Below are positions 9,601 to 16,688 of a stretch of 64,000 bases of DNA, one piece after another. The notes under the pieces are model-generated. The model made no database searches. It was not told where the DNA came from and saw only the letters and a list, made by a program, of their open reading frames with translations. The position numbers were made by a program, and so were the translations under genes. The stretch is from Planctomycetota bacterium. Its GTDB lineage: Bacteria; Planctomycetota; Planctomycetia; Pirellulales; Pirellulaceae. The stretch lies in contig JACNKX010000100.1 in NCBI GenBank assembly GCA_014381825.1, positions 1 through 64,000 on the forward strand, written 5' to 3'. How positions within the stretch are numbered: the stretch's first letter is position 1; the number at the start of each line of letters is the position of its first letter.

Positions 9601-9923
9601 ATGCTCAGAATGTGCAAGCCCGGGTCGCTGTAAAAACCACTCATCCTCCGACCACGCGACGACGAACTGTCTTTGCACAAAAAGGCGTCGAAGAACGAAC
9701 GAATCGGCATTCCGCGCGCGACGAGTAACGCTTTGTCGCGATAATGACAGTGAAGCCAGTCGGCTTCGGTCATGTGAGTCGCGATTGCCGCAGTTGATTC
9801 ATGCCCGCTGCCAGCAACATGGAAAAACGCTTCGCCACGCTGCGTGAGTTCCTGCTCGACTTTGTCGATCTGCCGCGCGGTGTACATCGCGCGGTAGAGA
9901 GTCAGCAAGGAATGCTGGTTCAT
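6606..9923 (-). CDS. Fused 2-oxoacid dehydrogenase E1-alpha/E1-beta, lipoyl domain and beta-ketoacyl-ACP synthase III
   Basis: A 1105-residue protein with no frameshift. Residues 1-320 are E1-alpha with the thiamine diphosphate motif GDGTTQQGE...EDN (140-170) and SHTNADDQRVYR (239-250). Residues 330-655 are E1-beta (GEDV, PLSESTIVG, IQFADF, YHAQTFES). Residues about 672-750 form a lipoyl-type domain with lysine 714 in VEAAKSV. Residues about 785-1105 are a complete KAS III: catalytic Cys905 (SAACSGY), His1036 (VPHQANQR) and Asn1063 (FGNTSS). The E2 acyltransferase domain is absent and KAS III stands in its place. Known chemistry: E1 decarboxylates a 2-oxoacid onto the lipoyl arm; KAS III condenses an acyl thioester with malonyl-ACP. 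Inference: the acyl group passes directly to Cys905, making a beta-ketoacyl-ACP primer for branched lipids or a specialised metabolite. Start 9923 is supported by GAGGT seven bases upstream. Confidence 0.9.
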   Translation of the reverse strand: MNQHSLLTLYRAMYTARQIDKVEQELTQRGEAFFHVAGSGHESTAAIATHMTEADWLHCHYRDKALLVARGMPIRSFFDAFLCKDSSSSRGRRMSGFYSDPGLHILSMVTPTGNNALQSVGVAAAVKGEASCPIVYCANGDGTTQQGEVTEAIAAAVRDQLPVLFVVEDNRLAISTTTRGRTFFSLPAGDASSYYGLPIQRVDGRDAAACFEQFGSIVAQMRQERTPQLVLFEAERLASHTNADDQRVYRTADEIQNATTTGDPLTQLEHRLLADGCETSVLSALRRNVESEVAAAAEESLAGIDPTPQLSAKATIPVELTHPSYEVRGDDENATLTMGQALREVLNHQLATDSRVFIYGEDVEDPKGDVFGVTRGLSTKYEGRVCNSPLSESTIVGTSIGRALAGQRPVACIQFADFLPLAYNQLTSELATMFWRTGGEWKVPLVVMAACGGYRPGLGPYHAQTFESVVTHTPGIDVFMPSNACDAAGMLNAAFKSERPSLILYPKAMLNDVSLATSPNIAEQFVPIGSARKVRTGRDITFVAWGNTVSLCEKAADDLERAGVEVEVIDLRSLSPWDEHMVVASVEKTSRLVVVHEDNHTCGFGSEVLATVGEKSRFPVSMRRITRADTFIPCHYGSQIEVMPSYQRVLSTAAALLDFDLTWEQPAEQEEGLFDLLAIGSAPSDETVTVVEFLTTVGSQVQKGDVVASVEAAKSVFEMTTSVGGEVAQLLAEEGGSIAVGKPMMRIRTDDSVVHKNAVLLENPGEPILVRRRPSERLPLPQRYDRRAFDVGLSSIAAVTGNRIVSNSELLASTDDMTVEDIMRLTGIESRNWVAGEQNAVNMAVQAAQRTLEQEDLLVDQLDLVICSTTSPTSVTPSMACQVLSGLVRGRSNATLQAFDISAACSGYLYALQAGYDFLQSKPDARVLVVTTEVLSPLLDRKDLDTAILFGDAASATVLYGESHYENAKGKLYRPELSANGEDGGALTVPFRDGGFIRMQGKKVFSEAVRSMIASLNRVCQREGVGVNDLKMIVPHQANQRIIDAIQHRIDANVYSNIRRFGNTSSTSIPLCLSEILPNAKKGDRLGICAFGGGFTFGASILEAT

Positions 9924-10277
9924 GATTACCTCAACGTTTGTCGACGCTCAAGTTGCTGGATCGGGGACTAGGTTGCGAGCGAGGTCGGCCCTGTGTCGGG
10001 AACAGGGACGGCTCTTGTATTAAAAGCAGCGAAGTTTCAACAGAGCAAAACCTGACTCGGCAGCATTTTTTGTCGCCTGCTAGCGTTGCCAGCACGTTAC
10101 GGCAGACCATCAGAACAATGGCAGCCTCTAACGGTTTATTGGATTATCCGGCCCGCGCAGATGATGCGTTCCGAATTCGGAAGCGAGCAGAGGCTAATCA
10201 CAGAGGTACGGAGGGCACAGAGATTTACTGCAAAGATGTTCTCTGCGTGTCTACTCTCTTCTGCCCCAGGCTAGCCG
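9924..10277. other. 354-base intergenic region
   Basis: Separates two minus-strand genes. No convincing gene. The left part should hold the promoter of the E1/KAS III gene on the minus strand, but I cannot point to a clear -35/-10 pair. The right end contains the CACAGAG-type repeat listed separately. Confidence 0.5.
10195..10256. repeat. Degenerate CACAGAG/CTCTG intergenic repeat
   Basis: Contains AATCACAGAGG, GGGCACAGAG and then, inverted, CTCTGCGTGTC. This resembles, in worn form, a dispersed intergenic repeat built of CACAGAGG units and their complements that I recall from planctomycete genomes; that recollection is unverified. Confidence 0.4.
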
Positions 10278-11567
10278 CTAGACCTTTGGTTCCCATCCCG
10301 GTTCATACTCACGGCCCCACAAGGCCACCGCTTCTTCGTTGTCGAGAATGTGGCCGTTGGTTGGGTCGCAATTCAACGTCGTGCCAGTGCGTTGTGCGAT
10401 ATTGCCGAGATGGCACAGCAGCGTGCTGCGATGTCCCTTCTCGATCTCGGAGTTCAATTCAAGCGGTTTGTCGTTGCGGATGGCTGCGACAAAGTTGGCG
10501 ATGTGTTCGTCGTCACCGCGACTGGCGGCCTTCTCTTCGCCGACGACCTTATCGCCTTTGTCGTACTGGATGTACGAACCGTTGCTGTCGATATCCACCG
10601 TCCCATTGTCGCCGTAGAACGTGATGAAGCCGGCGCGGTGTTTGTTACAACTCAAACCTTGCCACGAGATTTGACCCTTGTCGCCGAACTCAAAGCAAAC
10701 CGTATGCGTGTCCGGAGTTTCTTGATCATCTTGCCAATGATATCGACCGCCACTGGAGGTCACTCGCGTCGGGAAATCGACATTCAATCCCCAACGGCAG
10801 AGGTCCAGCGTGTGAACGCCGTTGTTGCCAAGTTCGCCGTTGCCCCAGTGCCAACGCCAATGCCAGTTGTAATGAACCACATTGTCGAGATACGCGCGGC
10901 GTGGCGCGGGGCCCTGCCAAAGGTCGTAATCCACGTGTGCCGGCACATCCGCCGGTTTGCCCGTGCCAATCGAGCCGCGAGCGCTTGCGTACCAACTGCG
11001 AACCAGATAGATGCGCCCGATGGCACCTTCATGCAGCTTCTGAATCGCCTGCTGCCAGCCGCCACCGCTACGGCGTTGCGAACCCATTTGAACGGCTCGA
11101 TTGTGCTTGCGAGCAGCCTGCACCATTAACTCGCCTTCGCGCGGATTATGGCTGCAAGGCTTCTCCACGTAGACGTTCTTTCCTGCGGAACAACCGAGGA
11201 TCGTCGCTGGCGCGTGCCAATGGTTCGGCGCGGCACAGATCAGGGCGTCGACGCTTTTATCGTCCAGAATCCGACGAAAGTCTGTGATTCCTGCGGGAGC
11301 TTTCCCCGAAGTCTCTTCAATCCGTTTGGACAATGCGGGAATTCGATTCGAGTCAATGTCACACAAGTACTTAACTTCGACGTTTGGTTGCTTCGCGAAA
11401 CCGGCGGCAAGTGCCGCGCCGCGACTTAACCCCATCACTCCGATGACGACTTTTTCGTTCGGCGACGAAGCGGCGATCGCTTTCAAGCTGGATAGGCCAA
11501 GGCCGACTGCTGCCGTACCAGCAGCTGAATTGCCGATAAAGTGGCGTCGATTGATGGACTCTGACAT
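10278..11567 (-). CDS. Tat-exported Gfo/Idh/MocA family oxidoreductase
   Basis: A 429-residue protein with a twin-arginine signal (NRRHFIGNSAAG) and a Rossmann fold starting at VVIGVMGLSRGAALAAGF, followed by the EKPCSHNPRE segment where the EKP motif carries the dinucleotide-contacting lysine of this family. Members catalyse NAD(P)-dependent redox steps on sugars or inositols; in planctomycetes many copies are exported and their substrates are unknown. GGGAGAG before the ATG at 11567 supports the start. It lies 47 bases downstream of a second member of the same family, so the two are probably co-transcribed. The Rossmann glycines are looser than the usual GxGxxG, so cofactor use is uncertain. 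Confidence 0.85.
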   Translation of the reverse strand: MSESINRRHFIGNSAAGTAAVGLGLSSLKAIAASSPNEKVVIGVMGLSRGAALAAGFAKQPNVEVKYLCDIDSNRIPALSKRIEETSGKAPAGITDFRRILDDKSVDALICAAPNHWHAPATILGCSAGKNVYVEKPCSHNPREGELMVQAARKHNRAVQMGSQRRSGGGWQQAIQKLHEGAIGRIYLVRSWYASARGSIGTGKPADVPAHVDYDLWQGPAPRRAYLDNVVHYNWHWRWHWGNGELGNNGVHTLDLCRWGLNVDFPTRVTSSGGRYHWQDDQETPDTHTVCFEFGDKGQISWQGLSCNKHRAGFITFYGDNGTVDIDSNGSYIQYDKGDKVVGEEKAASRGDDEHIANFVAAIRNDKPLELNSEIEKGHRSTLLCHLGNIAQRTGTTLNCDPTNGHILDNEEAVALWGREYEPGWEPKV

Positions 11568-11614
11568 GAGGACTCTCCCGCAATTGTGATTTGTTTCTTA
11601 GTGAATTCGAAGCG

Positions 11615-12937
11615 TTACAGCGTCCAGCCTTTGCGATATTCTTTGTGGACAAACTGCTGAGCTTTATCGGAATTTGTGACTTTCAAGTTCTCGGAGTCCC
11701 ACTCGACTTTCTCGCCTGAACGATAAGCGACCGTGCCGAGCAGTACCGACTCGGTCAGCCCACCGGAGTAATCAAAGTTACAGGTCGTCGGGCCGCCGTT
11801 CTTGATCGCGTTGACCCATTCTTCGTGATGTCCAATCGAGGCTGGAATATAAGGTTCGGGAGCCTTGAAGTCGGAGAAGTCCTCCGCAGGGACTAGCGAA
11901 CGCTGACCGTAGTTGGAAAGGATCATTCCTTTCTCGCCGATGAACAGCTGGCCGCTGCTGACGTTCATCGGTTTGCCGTTCTGATCAAGGGGCTGACGCT
12001 TGACGACTGCTGCGAGCTTCTCAGGTTTCTTGCCACTGTCGTACCAAGTCAACTTCACCGGAGGCAGTTCATTGCGGGAGGGGTATTCGTAATCCACGAT
12101 GCACCAGGCTGGTGTACTTACCGGATCAACTTCCGGTCCTTGAGCGGAAACGGCCGTTGGATTTTGGAGCTTCAACGCCCAGTGGACGAGATCCATGTAG
12201 TGACAACCAAAATCACCCAACGCGCCCGTTCCGTAGTCCCAAAAGCGACGCCAGTTAAACGGGTGGACGCCTTCGCTGTACGGTCGTTCGACTGCGGGGC
12301 CGAGCCATAGATCCCAGTCTAGATTCTTTGGCACGGGCGTTCCCGTTGTGAACTTGCCTCCTGTATAAACGGCGCTGGCCCAGACATGCACTTCTTTGAT
12401 CGGGCCGATCGCTCCCGTTTCGACGAGTTCAACAACGCGTCGATAGTTGTCGAGCGAGTGAATCTGAGTACCCATCTGCGTGACGAGACTATTTTCCTTC
12501 GCGAGATTCGCGAGCGTTCTTGCTTCGTAAACGGTATGCGTAAGTGGCTTCTCGCAGTAGCAATGTTTCTTCAATCGCATTGCCATTGCGGCGGCAGGGG
12601 CATGCGTATGGTCGGTCGTTCCAACAACAACCGCATCAATGTTGTCCGCTTCCTTTTCAAGCATCACGCGAAAGTCACGGTACTTGTTGGCCTTCGGGTA
12701 TTTAACGCAACCCTTTTCCAATAGATCTGAGTCGATATCCGCAATCGCGATAATGTTTTGTGAAGACACCCCCGCGATGTCCGCACCAGCTCGGCCCGTT
12801 GCTCCAACGCCCGCGATGTTCAAACGCTCGTTTGGCGACTTGGACGGCTGCGCTTGCGTGGGGTTAACGAAATAGCCAGCTGTTGCGGTGAGCGCGGTTG
12901 TTTGTACAAAACGACGGCGACTGATTTGCCTAGGCAT
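11615..12937 (-). CDS. Tat-exported Gfo/Idh/MocA family oxidoreductase
   Basis: A 440-residue protein with twin-arginine signal SRRRFVQTTALTATAGYF, Rossmann motif GVGATGRAG and CEKPLTHTVYEA, the family's catalytic-lysine region. The C-terminal alpha/beta domain contains GALGDFGCHYMDLVHWAL, matching the histidine-bearing substrate region of the family. A longer in-frame reading starts at 13069, but the AGGAG at 12945-12949, seven bases before the ATG at 12937, and the Tat signal right after it fix the start. It precedes the neighbouring family member in a likely two-gene operon; the two differ enough to suggest different substrates. Confidence 0.87.
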   Translation of the reverse strand: MPRQISRRRFVQTTALTATAGYFVNPTQAQPSKSPNERLNIAGVGATGRAGADIAGVSSQNIIAIADIDSDLLEKGCVKYPKANKYRDFRVMLEKEADNIDAVVVGTTDHTHAPAAAMAMRLKKHCYCEKPLTHTVYEARTLANLAKENSLVTQMGTQIHSLDNYRRVVELVETGAIGPIKEVHVWASAVYTGGKFTTGTPVPKNLDWDLWLGPAVERPYSEGVHPFNWRRFWDYGTGALGDFGCHYMDLVHWALKLQNPTAVSAQGPEVDPVSTPAWCIVDYEYPSRNELPPVKLTWYDSGKKPEKLAAVVKRQPLDQNGKPMNVSSGQLFIGEKGMILSNYGQRSLVPAEDFSDFKAPEPYIPASIGHHEEWVNAIKNGGPTTCNFDYSGGLTESVLLGTVAYRSGEKVEWDSENLKVTNSDKAQQFVHKEYRKGWTL

Positions 12938-12944
12938 CAAATGG

Positions 12945-12949
12945 CTCCT
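12945..12949 (-). promoter_or_regulatory. Shine-Dalgarno site deciding the start of the Gfo/Idh/MocA gene
   Basis: AGGAG on the minus strand, seven bases from the ATG at 12937. It excludes the 44-codon longer reading that lacks a signal peptide at its N-terminus. Confidence 0.7.
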
Positions 12950-13072
12950 GACAGTGTCGTTGGCGACGGAATGATTGTTGGTAGGAGACAGTTGTGTCAA
13001 TTTCGACTCAACTATCTGCCCACACGATAATGCTGTCGCTTGCGATTTGCAAACAAATTGCAACGCCAACGC

Positions 13073-13792
13073 TCATTCGCTTGATTTGTATTGTAATGCG
13101 ATTACCGAGGCGAGGGCGACGGCCGCTGTCTCCGTACGCAACACGCGCGTTCCGAGTGATACGTTGGTCCAATAATGATCGTTCGCGAGAGCGATTTCTT
13201 CTTCGGTAAAGCCGCCTTCCGGTCCGACCGCGATGATAGCCGCACCAGCATTCGTGGACCAGGACGTGGCACCTTCGTCAGGCGTGGGTGGATGTGCGAT
13301 CAGCTTCGTGGCCGACTCGGTAGCCTCGGCCAGAAAGCTGTTAAACGTAGTCGCATGACCGACCGCCATGAGCTGATTACGACCACACTGTTTCGAGGCT
13401 TCGATCACTGCCCGACGCAATCGCTCTAATGTGTTCCCGCTCGGCTGAGCCACACTGCGCTCCGTAACGAGCGGTACTAACTCGGACACGCCAAGTTCCA
13501 CAAGTTTCTCGACAAGCCAACGTTGACGATCTCCCTTGGGCAACGCGGCTCCAACAACGAGTCGAAACGGAAGCTCACGACTGATGTTGCGTCTCTCGAT
13601 GACTGAAAGCTCGATTTCAGATCGTCCAATCTTCGCGATCCGCGCAGGAAACTCGCCACCCTGACCGTCGAACAAGATCAACTCGTCACCAACCTTCGCT
13701 CGCATCACTTTGCTCAAGTGGTGGGCTTCTTGCCCTGTGAGCGTTGCAGTTTCGCTTGTGATTGGCAAATCAACGAAGAATCGGCGGCTCAT
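13073..13792 (-). CDS. rsmE: 16S rRNA (uracil1498-N3)-methyltransferase
   Basis: A 239-residue SPOUT-class methyltransferase that methylates U1498 of 16S rRNA with S-adenosylmethionine. An N-terminal PUA-like part (HHLSKVMRAKVGD) is followed by the knotted SPOUT domain with the diagnostic VGPEGGFTEEEI (about residue 190) and LGTRVLRTETA (about 213). Length is normal for the family. It is separated by 135 bases from the downstream oxidoreductase gene, which has its own ribosome-binding site. No strong Shine-Dalgarno precedes 13792, but this start fits family N-termini (MSRRFFVD). Confidence 0.93.
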   Translation of the reverse strand: MSRRFFVDLPITSETATLTGQEAHHLSKVMRAKVGDELILFDGQGGEFPARIAKIGRSEIELSVIERRNISRELPFRLVVGAALPKGDRQRWLVEKLVELGVSELVPLVTERSVAQPSGNTLERLRRAVIEASKQCGRNQLMAVGHATTFNSFLAEATESATKLIAHPPTPDEGATSWSTNAGAAIIAVGPEGGFTEEEIALANDHYWTNVSLGTRVLRTETAAVALASVIALQYKSSE

Positions 13793-14015
13793 TAGTTCGT
13801 TTGGATCGAGGGAGAGTTTGGGTGCAGCTAGCGTTCAGGCAACAATATACGGGGATTCCAAGCGAATACAGCCCTGACAACGCAATTGATGATGCTGAGC
13901 GCAGACCGCAATGTGACCTAGCTTGCGGATTCAACTTGACTAGAATGAGCCGTTTGAATCTGAACTCGATAGTCCGACCAGCGAAAAGCGTTTTGCACAG
14001 TTTGGAGGATCGGCG

Positions 14016-14573
14016 ATGCCGACCGAAGACGGTACGCCTGCAGCCGACGAAATGATCGAGGTTGATCTGCGCAATCCCGCGGTCGCCGCGGTATGGGCGT
14101 GGGTCTGTCCTGGCGCTGGCCACATCTATCAACGTCGCTATTCCAAAGGCATCCTGTTTATGGTTTGCATCTTGGCGACTTGGTTTTTTGGTTTGAGTTT
14201 GGGCGGCGGACACGTCGTTTATGCATCGTGGAAAAAGAACGATCATCGCTGGCAATACTTCTGTCAGTTGGGCGTTGGTACGCCCGCGTTGCCTGCCATC
14301 GTTCAGAGCCAGCGCGCGAAGAAAGGCCAAGAGCCACTAATGGATGGTTGGATGGCTCCGCCCAGGAATGTCGCCAACTATGAAACACCAGAAGACGAAC
14401 TTTCGCAGTGGCACTTGGAATACCATTCGTTCTTCGAACTCGGCACGCTTTACACGATGATCGCCGGCCTGCTGAATGTGTTAGTAATTTATGATGCCTA
14501 CGCGGGTCCGATGGTGATCATTTCGGAGGAAGAGTCAGACAAGCCGCCACCCGATAACCAAGACGATTCGTAG
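14016..14573 (+). CDS. Planctomycete membrane protein, possibly DUF6677
   Basis: A 185-residue protein. After an acidic N-terminus, NPAVAAVWAWVCPGAGHIYQRR and the following hydrophobic segments (about residues 22-65) resemble the TM2-type glycine-rich hairpin; another membrane helix is near residue 150 (MIAGLLNVLVIYDAYA). I believe this matches DUF6677, conserved in planctomycetes, but could not check. Function unknown. GGAGG at 14004-14008, seven bases before the ATG, supports the start. It heads a plus-strand run ending in trkH. Confidence 0.8.
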   Translation: MPTEDGTPAADEMIEVDLRNPAVAAVWAWVCPGAGHIYQRRYSKGILFMVCILATWFFGLSLGGGHVVYASWKKNDHRWQYFCQLGVGTPALPAIVQSQRAKKGQEPLMDGWMAPPRNVANYETPEDELSQWHLEYHSFFELGTLYTMIAGLLNVLVIYDAYAGPMVIISEEESDKPPPDNQDDS

Positions 14574-14584
14574 ATGGAATCAGT

Positions 14585-14655
14585 GTACGATGGCCCTCCG
14601 AGGCCGTCGATTGTCGGAATCACTTGAGCGCGACGGCCTCGGAGGGCCATCGTAC
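14585..14655. repeat. Perfect 25-bp inverted repeat with 21-base loop
   Basis: Arms 14585-14609 and 14631-14655 are exact reverse complements, built around GGCCCTCCGAGGCC. It lies in the 93-base gap between two co-directional small membrane-protein genes. I recall similar GGCCTCGGAGGGCC intergenic elements in Rhodopirellula-type genomes (unverified). No U-tract follows, so a REP/mobile-palindrome origin is likelier than a classical terminator, though it could stop or stabilise transcripts. Confidence 0.85.
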
Positions 14656-14666
14656 GAAGAAACAAC

Positions 14667-14873
14667 ATGATCGATTTATTGGCTTTCGTGGCTGACACAA
14701 ACCGTTTGTGGTATGCGCTGCCGCTCGTCGTTTCGGTGAGCTTGGTATACGGAGCGACTCGCCATGAGTTAATGGGACCAATTCTGAACAATGCGTTCCG
14801 CGCGGCAGTTTGGATTGGCGGCTTCATGTCAATTATCTTTGCTGTGTTGATGTTGATTTCTTGGGCGGTGTAG
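14667..14873 (+). CDS. Small two-helix membrane protein
   Basis: A 68-residue protein with two hydrophobic helices (about 15-30 and 47-67: WIGGFMSIIFAVLMLISWAV). No family recognised. The short loop HELMGPILNNAFRAAVW between the helices looks conserved-type. It lies between the DUF6677-like gene and the ferredoxin gene, all on the plus strand, so it may belong to the same transcription unit. The start has a weak AAGAAA-like upstream purine run only. Confidence 0.6.
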   Translation: MIDLLAFVADTNRLWYALPLVVSVSLVYGATRHELMGPILNNAFRAAVWIGGFMSIIFAVLMLISWAV

Positions 14874-14946
14874 TTTCTTGGCGACTTAGAGCGACTGCGT
14901 CTTTGCAGCAATTGCCGTTTCCGCTGCTCTTCGAATCAATCAAATC

Positions 14947-15336
14947 ATGTCCGCATTTACCCATCACATCTTCATCTGCGGCAATCAGCGCAGCCCAGGA
15001 CATGCGCGCGGTTGCTGCGACGCAGATGGTTCCGAACAGTTACGAACCGCTTTCAAGGCAGAAGTAAAGCGTCGTGGCTTGACTCCGCTGGTGCGAGCGA
15101 ACAAAGCCGGTTGTCTCGATCAATGCGAGCTAGGCCCAACCGTGGTCATCTATCCACAAGGAATTTGGTACGGAAATGTTCAGCTTGAAGACGTCTCGCG
15201 AATCATCGACGAGACCGTCGTCGGTGGAAAGGTTTTGGAAGACCTGTTGATCGCTGACGAGTTGCTCAACACTAAAGGAGGAACGATCCAGCCCTCGAGT
15301 TCTGATGACTCGGCAGCTGAGACCGGAGCGAAATGA
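14947..15336 (+). CDS. Thioredoxin-like [2Fe-2S] ferredoxin
   Basis: A 129-residue protein. Cysteines at 11, 23, 56 and 60 give the C-x11-C...C-x3-C pattern (ICGNQRS, GCC, AGCLDQC) of thioredoxin-like [2Fe-2S] ferredoxins, the fold also found in the NuoE subunit of complex I; VVIYPQGIWYGNV is the family's next strand. The C-terminal 35 residues are acidic and low-complexity. It should carry one electron in the cytoplasm; its partner is unknown. Its stop overlaps the trkA start by four bases (ATGA), implying translational coupling with potassium transport regulation. Confidence 0.88.
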   Translation: MSAFTHHIFICGNQRSPGHARGCCDADGSEQLRTAFKAEVKRRGLTPLVRANKAGCLDQCELGPTVVIYPQGIWYGNVQLEDVSRIIDETVVGGKVLEDLLIADELLNTKGGTIQPSSSDDSAAETGAK

Positions 15337-16679
15337 GAATCGTCATTCTGGGAGGCGGAACGGTGGGAACATCGATCGCCGGCCTGTTATGCCATCACGG
15401 TCACAGTGTGACCGTGGTCGATCGCGACGCGGCTCACGCACGCGAGATCAACAACGAACTCGACGTGCGAGCGGTCACCGGATCGGCTTCGCAATCCAGC
15501 GTGTTGTTTCAGGCCGATGTGCTGGGCGCAGACATTTGTCTTGCCGTGACCGGTGACGACGAAGTGAACATCGTCGCGGCCAGCATGGCGAAAGCGATGG
15601 GAGCTCGTCGCGCACTTGCACGCGTCTATGCACCAGTGTTTCGCGACCTGAGCACGTTTGACTACAACCGTCACTTCAACATCGACCGGATGCTAAGCTT
15701 GGAGCATCTGTCAGCGATGGAGTTGGCTCGCGGTATTCGAAATCCGGGATCCGTCGTCCTCGAAAACTTCGCTCGCGGCGAGTTGGAAGTGCAGGAAGTG
15801 GTTATTCGCGAAAGTTCCGATGCCGTCGGAGTGCCGCTCAAGGATTTGCAGCTTCCGAAGCAAGTTCGGATCGGTTCCCTCTGTCGCGGTGACAAGACTT
15901 GGATCGCTGGCGCCGCGGATACGATAGAACTCGGAGACCGCGTCACGCTGATCGGTCGCCGCGAAGATGTTGAAATTGTTCACGAGTTGATCCAGAAAGA
16001 ACGAGCCGCGAAGCAAGGCGTCGTGATCGCTGGGGGCGGCGAAACCGGCTACCATTTGGCTCGTACGCTGGAGAACGAACATTACTCTGTTGTCCTAATG
16101 GATCAAGCACCTGATCGGTGCGAGTATCTCGCGACCCATTTGGATCGAACGACGGTTGTTCAAGCCGATGCGACGCGGCGCCGAGTCTTGGAAGAAGAGC
16201 GAGTTGGCACGGCAGACTACTTTGTAGCGTGCACCGGCGACGACGAAAACAACATCATGGCCTGCGTCGAAGCAACGGATACCGGTGCCGAACATGTCAT
16301 GGCGATCGTCAGCCGACCTGACTACGCCGGAGTTGTTGGCAAGCTGGGGATCGACCTCGCGGTCAGCCCAAGAAACGTGATGGCCAAGCAAGTCCTTGGC
16401 TTCTTAAATAGCGGACCCGTTGTTTCGCGAACCTCATTGACCGGCGGAAGCATTGGCGTATACGAGATCGAAGTTCTTGAGGGTGCCCTCGCCACCGAAC
16501 ATGTGTTGGCAAATGTCCCGTTGCCCGCGTCGTGTCTGATCGCGGCAGTCATGCGAGACGACTATGTGCGGGTCCCCGGAGCTGACGATCGACTTTCGCC
16601 AGGCGAAGTTGTTGTCGCCTTGATTGACGATGTATCGCTCGAAGCCACTTTGACGCAATTCACGGTGAACGGCAAGTAG
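15333..16679 (+). CDS. trkA: Trk potassium transporter regulatory subunit TrkA
   Basis: A 448-residue cytoplasmic protein that gates the TrkH potassium channel in response to bound nucleotides. It has the full two-module architecture: RCK_N domain 1 with GGGTVGTSIAG at the N-terminus, RCK_C, then RCK_N domain 2 with IAGGGETGYHLA near residue 235 and a second RCK_C. The glycine-rich motif is intact in both halves. GGAG four bases before the ATG and the four-base overlap with the ferredoxin gene support the start. trkH follows after nine bases. Confidence 0.95.
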   Translation: MRIVILGGGTVGTSIAGLLCHHGHSVTVVDRDAAHAREINNELDVRAVTGSASQSSVLFQADVLGADICLAVTGDDEVNIVAASMAKAMGARRALARVYAPVFRDLSTFDYNRHFNIDRMLSLEHLSAMELARGIRNPGSVVLENFARGELEVQEVVIRESSDAVGVPLKDLQLPKQVRIGSLCRGDKTWIAGAADTIELGDRVTLIGRREDVEIVHELIQKERAAKQGVVIAGGGETGYHLARTLENEHYSVVLMDQAPDRCEYLATHLDRTTVVQADATRRRVLEEERVGTADYFVACTGDDENNIMACVEATDTGAEHVMAIVSRPDYAGVVGKLGIDLAVSPRNVMAKQVLGFLNSGPVVSRTSLTGGSIGVYEIEVLEGALATEHVLANVPLPASCLIAAVMRDDYVRVPGADDRLSPGEVVVALIDDVSLEATLTQFTVNGK

Positions 16680-16688
16680 GTTGCTATC

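Noticed and set aside
9938-10624. Long plus-strand reading frame across the 354-base gap
   Set aside because: It runs in the antisense of the Gfo/Idh/MocA gene for half its length, is rich in Arg and Cys in a composition typical of non-coding frames, and has no recognised domain.
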